A DNA stretch of 41,599 nt from Verrucomicrobiales bacterium (GTDB lineage: Bacteria > Verrucomicrobiota > Verrucomicrobiia > Verrucomicrobiales > DEV007), in contig JANQVJ010000069.1 of NCBI GenBank assembly GCA_030730365.1, positions 16,945 through 58,543 on the forward strand, in the 5' to 3' direction. Of the stretch, positions 32,973 to 40,736 are shown piece by piece. The notes below the pieces were generated by a model. It was not told the DNA's origin. It did not search any database and saw only the letters and a program-made list of their open reading frames with translations. Position 1 is the stretch's first letter, and each line of letters opens with the position of its first letter. A program made the position numbers and the translations under genes.

Positions 32973-35249
32973 ATGAATCTGTTTCTCCGTCTCTGCCTGT
33001 CTTTATTCTTTGTCTCCGGAATGCTTTCGAAAGGCAGCTCGGCCGCGGAGGAGGCGGTTGAAGCGGGCGCGGTGGCACCCTCTGAATGGGAGGGAAAGGT
33101 GCTCGTCATCCTTCTCTCGGGCGATGTCCTTGGCGAGGGACGCAGCGGACGCGATCTCGAGCGGCTCCTCGACGAGGCGGATAAGGCGAAAGTCGCCGGT
33201 CTCGTCTTCGAGATCAACATGAGCGAGGCGGCGGACCTTGCCGCGCAGAACCGCCTTCTCGACCGAATCTCGCGACTCACCGTGCCCACGGTCGCCTATG
33301 TGAATGCCAGTGCGACCGGATCGGGGGCGCTCATCGCTCTCGCTACGGACTCCATTTATCTGAATCGCGGCGGCATCATTGGTGGTGCCGGGTTACGAAA
33401 GGCAGCGGCGAAACCTGCCGGATCCGACAAGGATGAGGCCCGCCCGACTGCGGGCGACGAGAATCTTGCCCGCGAGGAGTCCATTCTCAAAGCCCGTGCC
33501 CGCAGTCTCGCGGGGACGAAGGGGCATCGTCCTGAAGTGGCCGAGGCCTTCATCGATGCGGCCATCGAGGTGAAGATAGGAGAGGTTCTCATTTCAGAAA
33601 AGGGACAGGTCCTCACTCTGACGGCGGAGGAGGCGGTGCGCGAGTATGAAGGCCGATATCTCCTCGCCAAGGGCATCGTTGACTCGGTCGAGGCTGTCCT
33701 CGCAGCCGAGGGACTGGGCACGGAGTTCGAGCGGCTTTCCCCGCGCGCCTACGGCGAACTGACGAGCCGCGCCAAGCTGACGCGAAATGAGACAAAAGAC
33801 GGGGAGGCTGGTCTCGAGGACGGGGAGGAAAAGGTCGAGGGCGATCTCCCGCTTTTTGGTCGTCGTGACGATGTCAGTTACAAGGGCAAGGTTGTCGTAT
33901 TGAAAGTCGGGCAGGACACGCTCGCGACGGGTAAGGCGAGTTTTGACTTCATGGACCGGACGCTGAAGAAGGCCGAACTCGACGGAGCCGAGGCGGTCGT
34001 TTTTGACATGGATACTCCCGGGGGGTTTGCGTGGTACACCGAGGGACTCGTCCTCACGAGCTTGCAGAATGTCTCGATCCCGACCTACACCTTCGTCAAT
34101 CCGCGGGCCGAGTCGGCCGGGGCGATCATCGCGATGGGGACGGACCACATCTACATGCGGCCGGCCGCGACGATAGGTTCGGCCCTCGTCGTCAGTGGGA
34201 CGGGGCAGGATCTCAATGAGTCCATGGCCGACAAGGTCACCCAGATGATCATCGGGACGGTGCGCAACGTTGCGGAGTTGAAGGGACACAACCCCGATGT
34301 CGCCGAGGCCTTTGTGACGAGGAGCAAGGAGGTCCGCATCGACGGAGTCCTCGTCCACGAGGCGGGCAATGTGCTCAATCTCAACACGGTGAGGGCAACC
34401 GAGATAATCGGGGGGCGGCCTGTCCTCGCGAAGGGAGTGGCCCGTGATCTTGCCGACCTCGTCGCGCAGGAATCTCTCAGCGGCGAAGTCGTCGAGGCGG
34501 CTCCTCTGGGGATGGAGGCCTTTGCCCACTGGGTGCAGAAGCTCTCGTTCCTGCTCATCATCGTCGGCCTCGCCGGGGCCTATCTCGAGATGAACACGCC
34601 CGGCTTCGGTTTTCCGGGGATTGTTAGCGTGTGTGCATTCAGCCTCTTTTTCTTCGGTAATTACCTCGCGGGGAATCTCGCGGGCTACGAGCTCTTTGTC
34701 CTGCTCGTGGCGGGTCTGATCCTCATCGCGGTGGAGATCTTCATTTTCCCCGGGACGATCGTGGCCGGGCTGGCCGGTTCGGCGATGGTCCTGGCCGCGC
34801 TGGGGCTGGCGATGGTGGACCGGGTCGATCTGGAGTGGAAATGGAGTGGCATGCCCGGTGCCGCAACGTGGGTGACTCTTTTTGAAAATGCCTTCGTCTC
34901 TCTCGCGGCGGGCATGGTCGGGGCGCTCACCTTGATCCTCCTGGGAATGCGTTTCCTCCCCGGAACGCGGCTGGGGAACCGCCTCGTTCTCGCGGGTGCG
35001 GTACCTTCGGGGGCCTCGCTCCCGACGACGATCCGCGGTTCTGGGGGCGGGGGGACGGGACCGATCAGCTACCTCGGATTGACGGGGGCTGCGACGACAG
35101 ACCTCAGGCCCTCGGGCAAGGGCGAATTCGGCGGACGGCTCCTCGATGTGATATCAGAGGGCGAGTTCATCCCGCGCGGCGAGCCGGTGAAGGTGATACA
35201 GCACGAAGGCAGTCGCATCGTGGTGGCGAGGGGTGGCGGCGGTAGCTGA
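32973..35249 (+). CDS. NfeD-family membrane protein with two ClpP-like protease domains (first one inactive)
   Basis: A 758-residue protein with a signal peptide (1-24). Two ClpP-like domains of the NfeD/1510-N type follow, at about 42-255 and 308-520. In the second, MDTPGG, the serine S381 in RAESAGAIIA and a lysine K421 in MADKVTQ match the Ser-Lys dyad of archaeal 1510-N. In the first, the aligned residues are Gly116 (NASATGSGAL) and an Arg, and the PGG loop is absent, so that domain looks dead. About five membrane helices (540-660) and an NfeD OB-fold domain (about 695-750, ending EPVKVIQHEGSRIVV) close the protein. NfeD proteases act on membrane proteins such as stomatins; no stomatin gene is adjacent. 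Confidence 0.88.
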   Translation: MNLFLRLCLSLFFVSGMLSKGSSAAEEAVEAGAVAPSEWEGKVLVILLSGDVLGEGRSGRDLERLLDEADKAKVAGLVFEINMSEAADLAAQNRLLDRISRLTVPTVAYVNASATGSGALIALATDSIYLNRGGIIGGAGLRKAAAKPAGSDKDEARPTAGDENLAREESILKARARSLAGTKGHRPEVAEAFIDAAIEVKIGEVLISEKGQVLTLTAEEAVREYEGRYLLAKGIVDSVEAVLAAEGLGTEFERLSPRAYGELTSRAKLTRNETKDGEAGLEDGEEKVEGDLPLFGRRDDVSYKGKVVVLKVGQDTLATGKASFDFMDRTLKKAELDGAEAVVFDMDTPGGFAWYTEGLVLTSLQNVSIPTYTFVNPRAESAGAIIAMGTDHIYMRPAATIGSALVVSGTGQDLNESMADKVTQMIIGTVRNVAELKGHNPDVAEAFVTRSKEVRIDGVLVHEAGNVLNLNTVRATEIIGGRPVLAKGVARDLADLVAQESLSGEVVEAAPLGMEAFAHWVQKLSFLLIIVGLAGAYLEMNTPGFGFPGIVSVCAFSLFFFGNYLAGNLAGYELFVLLVAGLILIAVEIFIFPGTIVAGLAGSAMVLAALGLAMVDRVDLEWKWSGMPGAATWVTLFENAFVSLAAGMVGALTLILLGMRFLPGTRLGNRLVLAGAVPSGASLPTTIRGSGGGGTGPISYLGLTGAATTDLRPSGKGEFGGRLLDVISEGEFIPRGEPVKVIQHEGSRIVVARGGGGS

Positions 35250-35324
35250 AAACAGGCACCGATCCCTCCTCGTGCGGGAACTTGGAAGTTGCAAAGCGGC
35301 GTTGCCACGGTTAAAGGGATGACC

Positions 35325-35588
35325 ATGAAATTTCTGAGTCAGGTTTTCTTTTCGATAGGGTTGATCGGCTTCGCGCTGACGGGTTGTGAGCAGCACGAAT
35401 TCGAGAAAACAAAAGGTCTCCACCTCGGGCATGGCGAACATGCCGAGTCCCACGGTGACGCCGGACACGCTAAGGCGGACGATCACGCCAAGGCGGACAA
35501 AGACCAGGCGGTAGAGGCATCTGCCGCACCATCACAGACCGCGCCGGCGCCCGCCGTGAGTGAGACTCCCCGGGCGACCGGGCTCTGA
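35325..35588 (+). CDS. Small histidine-rich lipoprotein
   Basis: An 87-residue protein with a lipoprotein signal peptide: hydrophobic stretch, then the lipobox LTGC with C21 as the lipidated residue. The mature part has seven histidines within about 40 residues (GLHLGHGEHAESHG and on), then an Ala/Lys/Asp repeat (AKADDHAKADKD) and a Pro/Ala/Ser tail. No domain was recognised. His and Asp clusters may bind metal ions, which would fit the adjacent metal transport operon, but this is inference. AAAGGG precedes the ATG. Confidence 0.6.
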   Translation: MKFLSQVFFSIGLIGFALTGCEQHEFEKTKGLHLGHGEHAESHGDAGHAKADDHAKADKDQAVEASAAPSQTAPAPAVSETPRATGL

Positions 35589-35617
35589 TCGACTCGTGCG
35601 CTTCCGTAAGCGAAGGC

Positions 35618-35647
35618 AAAAAACGGGCCAGAAGGCTCGGCTTTTTT
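35618..35647. terminator. Bidirectional terminator between the lipoprotein gene and the metal operon
   Basis: Six A precede CGGGCC, a 4-nt loop, GGCTCG (one G-T pair), GC and six T (35642-35647). The layout can end transcription from both sides: the lipoprotein gene on the plus strand and the metal operon on the minus strand. Confidence 0.65.
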
Positions 35648-35681
35648 GGTGGGTTCAGGAGGATCGCGCAGTTCTTCCGTT

Positions 35682-36506
35682 TCAAAAACGCTTCGTGAAC
35701 CCGCCGAAGACTCCGATGTCATCGGCCGCGTCGTTCAGTCCGATTTGGACTCCGGTATCGAGGACGAGATCTTTGCTGATGGAGTAAGTCAACCCTGTTG
35801 AGGCATAGGCCTGATAGGGTGAGGGCCCGGTGACGCCGACGTATTCGGTGAAGAGGCCGAGGCGTTCGGTGAGGTCAAATCCGAGGACGGCGGAGTGAAC
35901 GAACTCGAGATCATAATCATTTGCCCCGTCAGGCACGGCATCGATCTCGGCCATGAGCCCGAGTCCGACGCCTTCCTTGAGGTCCATCGAAAAGGGCAGG
36001 ATGAGTCCGCCCTCGACTTCTCCATTGCTGATCGCGGTGTCGGTCGGGATTTTAATGAAGGGAAAGATCGCAAAACCGGTGGATTCCCCGTCGTTGCCCC
36101 ACAGGTTGTATTTCAAGCGCAGAGTCACGTCGCTGAAGCCATCGGTGCCGGCTCCGGTGGCGGGATCGGTCCAAGTGTAGGCATCGAAGACTGTTTGCAA
36201 GTCGATGCGATCCGTCAGACCGACTTTCAAGTTGGTCGCCATGACGGTGTAGGTCTCGTCGCCTTTGTCTCGACGCCAGTCGAGGTAGCTCGCCTCGACG
36301 ACCCAGGCTCCGGCATCGACGGTGACGGGACTCTCGGTGGTGTCGGGCCGGTCCGGGGAAAGGTCGCGCCACTGATCGCGCGGAGTGGGATTCAAGAGGG
36401 TATGCGCAGTAAGCGGAGAGGGGAGACCCGGGACCGGAACGCCTGCGCTGCAGGGGAGCGGAGTCAGGGCGGCGAGGAAAGAGAGGATTGTCAGGGTGCG
36501 ATTCAT
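35682..36506 (-). CDS. Predicted outer membrane beta-barrel protein (MetA-pathway-like, PF13557 type)
   Basis: A 274-residue protein with a signal peptide (MNRTLTILSFLAALTPLPCSA). After LSPDRPDTTESPVTVDAGAW, the usual entry of this family, come alternating amphipathic strands (for example WVVEASYLDWRRDKG, IGVFGGFTKRF). The last residue is Phe, a typical outer membrane protein ending. The ATG overlaps the stop of the upstream permease gene (ATGA), so it is the last gene of the metal uptake operon. A channel function for metal ions is inference; the family name derives from an aromatic degradation gene neighbourhood and does not establish function. Confidence 0.75.
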   Translation of the reverse strand: MNRTLTILSFLAALTPLPCSAGVPVPGLPSPLTAHTLLNPTPRDQWRDLSPDRPDTTESPVTVDAGAWVVEASYLDWRRDKGDETYTVMATNLKVGLTDRIDLQTVFDAYTWTDPATGAGTDGFSDVTLRLKYNLWGNDGESTGFAIFPFIKIPTDTAISNGEVEGGLILPFSMDLKEGVGLGLMAEIDAVPDGANDYDLEFVHSAVLGFDLTERLGLFTEYVGVTGPSPYQAYASTGLTYSISKDLVLDTGVQIGLNDAADDIGVFGGFTKRF

Positions 36507-37444
36507 GACGCCTTCGTGTTGGTGTTTGCGGAAAGGGAATCGGGCTCGCGGACTCCTTCGCGGAAGCGTCTCGTGAGGATGCCTTCGTAGGGACTGAAGA
36601 GCCAGGCGAGGGTAAAGATGAGGCCGGCGGCGAGGGCGATCATGCCCGAGGTGGTAGTGCTCTCGAATCCGAGCCAGCCCGGGACGACGAGTGCCCCGAG
36701 GTGGCCCGTGACCGCTGCCAGCACGGCCGCGACGACGGCGATGATGAGCATTTTAAAAAGATCGTGGGTCAGTAGCAGTGCGGTCGCCGGGGGCACGATG
36801 AGCATGGCGATGACAATGATGCTGCCGACCGATTCGAAGGCCGCGACGGTGGTGACCGCAACCATGGTCATGAGGAGATAATGGAGGAACTCTGACGAAT
36901 AGCCGAGGGTGTCGGCGAGGTCAGGGTCAAAGGAGCTCAGCTTCAGCTCTTTGTAGAGCAGCCCGATGATCACGAGATTGAGCAGGAGGACGATGCCATT
37001 GACGAGGGCGGCCCGGGGAATGTCGAAGCCGCCGAGAGCGATGGTATCGAGCGGGGTCAGTTCGATCGCGCCGTAGAGCACGCAACCGGGGTCGAGATCG
37101 ACGTGGTCGGCCGCCTGCCTGATGAGGAGGAGCCCGATCGCAAAGAGCGTCGTGAAGACGATCCCCATGGCCGCACCACGATCGACATTGCCGAAGCGGG
37201 TGATCCACTGGGTGAAGAGCGCGGTGAGGACTCCGGCAATGGCGGCACCGAGGAACATGGCGACGCTGGCGCGGGTCCCGGTGATGAGGAAGGCGATGGC
37301 GAGGCCAGGCAGGACGGCATGACTGATCGCGTCACCCATCATGCTCATTTTGCGCAGCACGAGAAAGCAACCGGGGAGCGCGCAGGCGGCAGCGCAGAGG
37401 GCGCCGATGACGACGATCCAGGTGTCGAATCCGGTCCAGTTCAT
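36503..37444 (-). CDS. troD: Metal ABC transporter permease, TroD/YtgD-like
   Basis: A 313-residue ABC-3 family permease with eight or nine membrane helices. Family segments include KMSMMGDAISHAVLPGLAIA, GYSSEFLHYLLMTMVAVTTV and ESVGSIIVIAMLIVPPATA. The ATG at 37444 overlaps the stop of the preceding permease (ATGA), and its own stop overlaps the start of the beta-barrel gene, so the operon is tightly coupled. The frame is open about 107 codons upstream, but that region overlaps the other permease and is not conserved. It works with TroA, TroB and the fused TroC. Unlike its partner it has no extra C-terminal domain. Confidence 0.92.
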   Translation of the reverse strand: MNWTGFDTWIVVIGALCAAACALPGCFLVLRKMSMMGDAISHAVLPGLAIAFLITGTRASVAMFLGAAIAGVLTALFTQWITRFGNVDRGAAMGIVFTTLFAIGLLLIRQAADHVDLDPGCVLYGAIELTPLDTIALGGFDIPRAALVNGIVLLLNLVIIGLLYKELKLSSFDPDLADTLGYSSEFLHYLLMTMVAVTTVAAFESVGSIIVIAMLIVPPATALLLTHDLFKMLIIAVVAAVLAAVTGHLGALVVPGWLGFESTTTSGMIALAAGLIFTLAWLFSPYEGILTRRFREGVREPDSLSANTNTKAS

Positions 37445-38796
37445 TTGGTGGAGGCAGGGGCGAGAGGGTGGGGACTGGGTGGCACGGGGAGAGCGAGGTC
37501 GTGATCGCTGAGGTAGGTCTCGAGCTGGCTCACGAGTTTTGCCCCGAGGATGTGCTCGACCATATCGGCATCGCGGTCGACATGGCTGGGGGCGATGTCG
37601 GCGTATTGAATAAGGTAGGTCTCCCAGAGGCGATGGTTGCGCGTGGCGCGGGAGGCTTCGCCGAAGCCGGATTCGGAGAGTCGTATCGTGCCGGGGGCGG
37701 CCGTCTCGAGATGGTCTTCGCGCCGGGCGATTTTCAAAATGCGCCGCAGTTGCAGGGGCGTCCATGAGCGTTTCCCGAGGAGATCAGCGAGGGGAAACGG
37801 TTCGTTCCGCACGACGCCATCACGGGCCTGCACTTCGAGGATCTCGTAGGCGGCGCGCAAAAGGTGCTGTCGGTCGACTTTTCGCCGCAGGCGGATCTGC
37901 CGCACGGCGCGGGGGATGGCGCCGCGGACGGGGGCGAAGAGCATGCTGATGAGAAAGAGAATAGCGGCGACGATGACGATGACGGCTCCCGCGGGGAGTT
38001 GCGGAGTGAGCGCGCTAAGGGAGGCGCCGAGCCACCCGCTGGCACCGCCGATGAAAGCCGCGATGAAGAGCATGGGCACGAGGCGCTGCGTCCAGAAGCG
38101 CGCCGCGGTCGGCGGCGTGATGAGAAAAGCGATCACGAGGATGAGCCCGACGGATTGCAGACCAATGACGGTGACGGCAGTGACGAGAGTGAGGAGGAGG
38201 ATGTCGAGAAACAGCGTCGGCCAGCCCTGCGAAGCGGCGAACCCGTCGTCGAAGCAGAGCAGGAGAAACTCTTTCAGAAAGATCAGGCAGGCGAGTGAGG
38301 AAAGTCCTGCGACGATAGAGATGATGAGAAAGTCGGCGTGCACCATCGAGGCTGTCTTGCCATAGATGAAAGACTCGAGCCCCGCCGCGCTCGCCCCCGG
38401 CATGCTCTGGACCATACGAAGACTGGCGACGCCGACGCCGAAGAAAACGCTCAGGACAAATCCCATTGCGACGTCATCACGCAGGCGCGTCGTGTGGCGG
38501 ATGAGGAGCATCGTGGCGACACCGGCGATGCCCGAGAGGGTCGCCCCGAGGAGGAGCCCGGGGAGCGATTTCCCCGTGCCGCCGAGGGCAACCATCACGG
38601 CAAAGGCGATTGCGACTCCGGGCAGGGTCGCGTGAGAGAGGGCGTCGCCCATGAGTGAGCGTTTCCGCAGGAGGAGAAACGAACCGACGAGACCGGCGGC
38701 AATCCCGAGCAGGGTCGTGCTCAGGACGACGAGGCGGGTGTTGTAGTTCTGCAAGAGCAGGACTTCCACGATTTCTCTCAGGTCGGGCATGATCAA
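37441..38796 (-). CDS. troC: Metal ABC permease fused to DtxR-type regulator domain (YtgCR-like)
   Basis: A 451-residue fusion. Residues about 1-300 are an ABC-3 permease (KRSLMGDALSHATLPGVAIA; QSVGLILVIAFLITPPTAAR). Residues about 315-385 look like a winged helix (LLGKRSWTPLQLRRILKIAR). Residues 386-440 are a DtxR/MntR dimerisation and metal-binding helix pair: H388, D411, E414 and H415 fall at the same spacing as H78, E101, E104 and H105 of the free MntR at 40737. The same permease-repressor fusion is known in Chlamydia as YtgCR, where the repressor half is released by proteolysis. An FeoA-like third domain is absent. It lies 6 bases after the ATPase gene. Confidence 0.93.
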   Translation of the reverse strand: MIMPDLREIVEVLLLQNYNTRLVVLSTTLLGIAAGLVGSFLLLRKRSLMGDALSHATLPGVAIAFAVMVALGGTGKSLPGLLLGATLSGIAGVATMLLIRHTTRLRDDVAMGFVLSVFFGVGVASLRMVQSMPGASAAGLESFIYGKTASMVHADFLIISIVAGLSSLACLIFLKEFLLLCFDDGFAASQGWPTLFLDILLLTLVTAVTVIGLQSVGLILVIAFLITPPTAARFWTQRLVPMLFIAAFIGGASGWLGASLSALTPQLPAGAVIVIVAAILFLISMLFAPVRGAIPRAVRQIRLRRKVDRQHLLRAAYEILEVQARDGVVRNEPFPLADLLGKRSWTPLQLRRILKIARREDHLETAAPGTIRLSESGFGEASRATRNHRLWETYLIQYADIAPSHVDRDADMVEHILGAKLVSQLETYLSDHDLALPVPPSPHPLAPASTK

Positions 38797-38802
38797 GGGG
38801 GA

Positions 38803-39633
38803 TCAGAGGGGAGTGGATCGCAGCGCCTCGGCGGCCTTTTCGAGGAGATTTAATTTCCCACCGTAGGTCTTCTGAAGGTTCTCCCGCGTGAAGGTTTCTC
38901 CGGACGGTCCGTCGGCGACGACGCGCATGTTGATGAGGACGAGCCAGTCAAAGTAGGTCGTGACGGTGGCGAGGTCGTGATGGACGACGAGGCAGGTCTT
39001 GCCCCGATCGCTAAGCTTGCGGAGCAGTTCGACGATGGCCTCTTCGGTCGCGGCATCGACGGCGGCAAAGGGTTCGTCCATGAGGTAAAGGTCGGCATCC
39101 TGCATGAGGGCGCGGGCGAGGAAGACGCGCTGTTGCTGGCCGCCGGAAAGCTGGCTGATCTGGCGCAGGGCGAGGTGCCCGATACCGACTTGCTCGAGGG
39201 CGTCCATGGCCCGCTCGGTCTCGGACTTGCTGACGCGGCGGAACCAGCCAAGGCGGCGATAGGCGCCCATCGCCACGACGTCGAGGGCATTGACCGGGAA
39301 GTCCCAGTCGACGCTCTCACGCTGCGGGACATAGGCGACGCGATGACGATTCTTCCGATACGGCTTTCCGTAAATGTGAGCCCAACCCGAGGTGAGCGGG
39401 ACGAGGTCGAGACAGGCCTTGAGCAGGGTGCTTTTCCCCGCGCCGTTCGGTCCTACGATGCCGACGAGTTTTCCCTCGGGGATGTTCAACTCGATGTCCC
39501 AGAGAACCGGCTTACGATGATACGCGACGGTGAGATCGTGAATGGCCAGTGGAATCTCCGGCGGATGCTCGGGCCGAGGCTCGGTGTTCCGTGCCGGGAA
39601 GGTGGATTGAGTGTTGAGTGATTCCGAGTGCAT
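38803..39633 (-). CDS. troB: Metal ABC transporter ATP-binding protein, TroB-like
   Basis: The 276-residue ATPase powers the metal importer. It has Walker A GPNGAGKSTLL, the Q-loop AYVPQRESVDWDFPV, the signature LSGGQQQRVFLARAL, Walker B DLYLMDEPFAAVD and the switch His in VHHDL. PQRESVDWDFPV is typical of manganese/zinc/iron chelate ATPases of the MntB/ZnuC/TroB group. The first 30 residues are a Pro-rich extension; a later start cannot be excluded. It lies 21 bases after troA. Confidence 0.95.
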   Translation of the reverse strand: MHSESLNTQSTFPARNTEPRPEHPPEIPLAIHDLTVAYHRKPVLWDIELNIPEGKLVGIVGPNGAGKSTLLKACLDLVPLTSGWAHIYGKPYRKNRHRVAYVPQRESVDWDFPVNALDVVAMGAYRRLGWFRRVSKSETERAMDALEQVGIGHLALRQISQLSGGQQQRVFLARALMQDADLYLMDEPFAAVDAATEEAIVELLRKLSDRGKTCLVVHHDLATVTTYFDWLVLINMRVVADGPSGETFTRENLQKTYGGKLNLLEKAAEALRSTPL

Positions 39634-39654
39634 GATCAGTCACGAGTCAACGAG

Positions 39655-40638
39655 TCACGGGTTTGAAGAGGAGAGCTTTTCCTGAAATCCTCTTTCAGGG
39701 GCGGTGCCGCCGAGGGCGCGGGTGATGGTGGTGATGTTGTGATCAATCATGCCGAGGTAGGTTCCCTCGTAGGTGCCGGCGGGGCCCATCGCATCGGAGT
39801 ATAGTTGACCGCCGATGATGACCCGGTGTCCCCGGGCGGCGGCCCCCTCGAGAAGAGCCCGGACATTTTTGTCGGAGACGGAGCTCTCCACGAAGACGGC
39901 GGGGATCTTCTTCGAAACGAGAAAGGAAACGAGGGTCTCGATGTCTTTGACTCCGGCCTCGGACTCAGTGCTCATGCCCTGAACGCCGCGCACTTCGATG
40001 GCGTAGGCGCGGGAGAGATAGCTGAAGGCGTCGTGCGCGGTCACGAGAACACGCTGCGGTTCGGGGATCGTGGCGATGGAGGCCCTGGCGTAGTCGTCGA
40101 GGGCGGCGAGTCTGGTCTGGTAAGCGGCGGCGTTCTGCTGGTAGAAGGCGGCATTGGCCGGATCGTGTTCGGAGAGGGCTCGCTCCACGGCGGTGACGGC
40201 TTTTTTCCAGCCTTTCACATCCATCCAGACATGGGGATCATAGTGCTCGGCCTCATCGCTGATGAGGTAATCCGGATCATCGAGGATGGCCTCGGTCACG
40301 GCGAAAACTTTTTTGCCCGACCCGGCAAGACGCACGAGGACATCGCTCATTTTTCCTTCGAGCATGAGGCCGTTGTAGAAGATGATATCGGCGGCCTGGA
40401 GTGCTTTCACGTCTGTGCTCGTGGGCTTGTAAAGGTGGGGATCGACACCTTCGCCGATGATGCCTTTGACGGTGGCCCGGTCACCCGCGATTTCGCGGAC
40501 GATGTCGGCGATCATGCCAACGGTGGCGACCGCCTCGTAGGGACCACCGGTGAGTTTCTCTTGGGGCTCACAGGAGGAGAGGGCGGCGGAACCCAACAGA
40601 GCGAGAAGAAAAGCGGAGAATCTTTGAGGTGTTTTCAT
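39655..40638 (-). CDS. troA: Metal-binding lipoprotein of the ABC importer, TroA-like
   Basis: The cluster A-I binding protein (327 residues) has a lipobox LSSC (C23), so it is anchored to the membrane after export. Its metal ligands follow Treponema TroA: H68 (GVDPHLY), H136 (YDPHVWMD), H202 (AHDAFSYLSRAY) and D282 (LYSDAMG). GVQGMSTESEAG and AVFVESSVSDKNV are also TroA-like. The third ligand is His, as in TroA and zinc proteins, not Glu as in PsaA-type manganese proteins. So Mn, Zn or Fe are all possible. It is the first gene of the operon, divergent from mntR. Confidence 0.95.
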   Translation of the reverse strand: MKTPQRFSAFLLALLGSAALSSCEPQEKLTGGPYEAVATVGMIADIVREIAGDRATVKGIIGEGVDPHLYKPTSTDVKALQAADIIFYNGLMLEGKMSDVLVRLAGSGKKVFAVTEAILDDPDYLISDEAEHYDPHVWMDVKGWKKAVTAVERALSEHDPANAAFYQQNAAAYQTRLAALDDYARASIATIPEPQRVLVTAHDAFSYLSRAYAIEVRGVQGMSTESEAGVKDIETLVSFLVSKKIPAVFVESSVSDKNVRALLEGAAARGHRVIIGGQLYSDAMGPAGTYEGTYLGMIDHNITTITRALGGTAPERGFQEKLSSSNP

Positions 40639-40660
40639 GCCGGCGCGTGTTTGTTTAATT

Positions 40661-40693
40661 AGTCTAGAACATTATCTTGAGCGGTCAAGATAA
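40661..40693 (-). promoter_or_regulatory. Operator palindrome over the troA promoter (MntR/TroR site candidate)
   Basis: TTATCTTGA (40672-40680) and TCAAGATAA (40685-40693) are perfect 9-base arms separated by GCGG. On the minus strand TTGACC (-35, at 40683-40688) and TAGACT (-10, at 40661-40666) are 16 bases apart, so the palindrome overlaps the troA promoter. A second palindrome, TTGATCAA, is at 40699-40706. This is the layout expected for a DtxR-family repressor whose gene starts at 40737. Confidence 0.75.
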
Positions 40694-40736
40694 GATAGTT
40701 GATCAATTAAGGAAAAGAGGGTAGAGTGGCCTTGCT

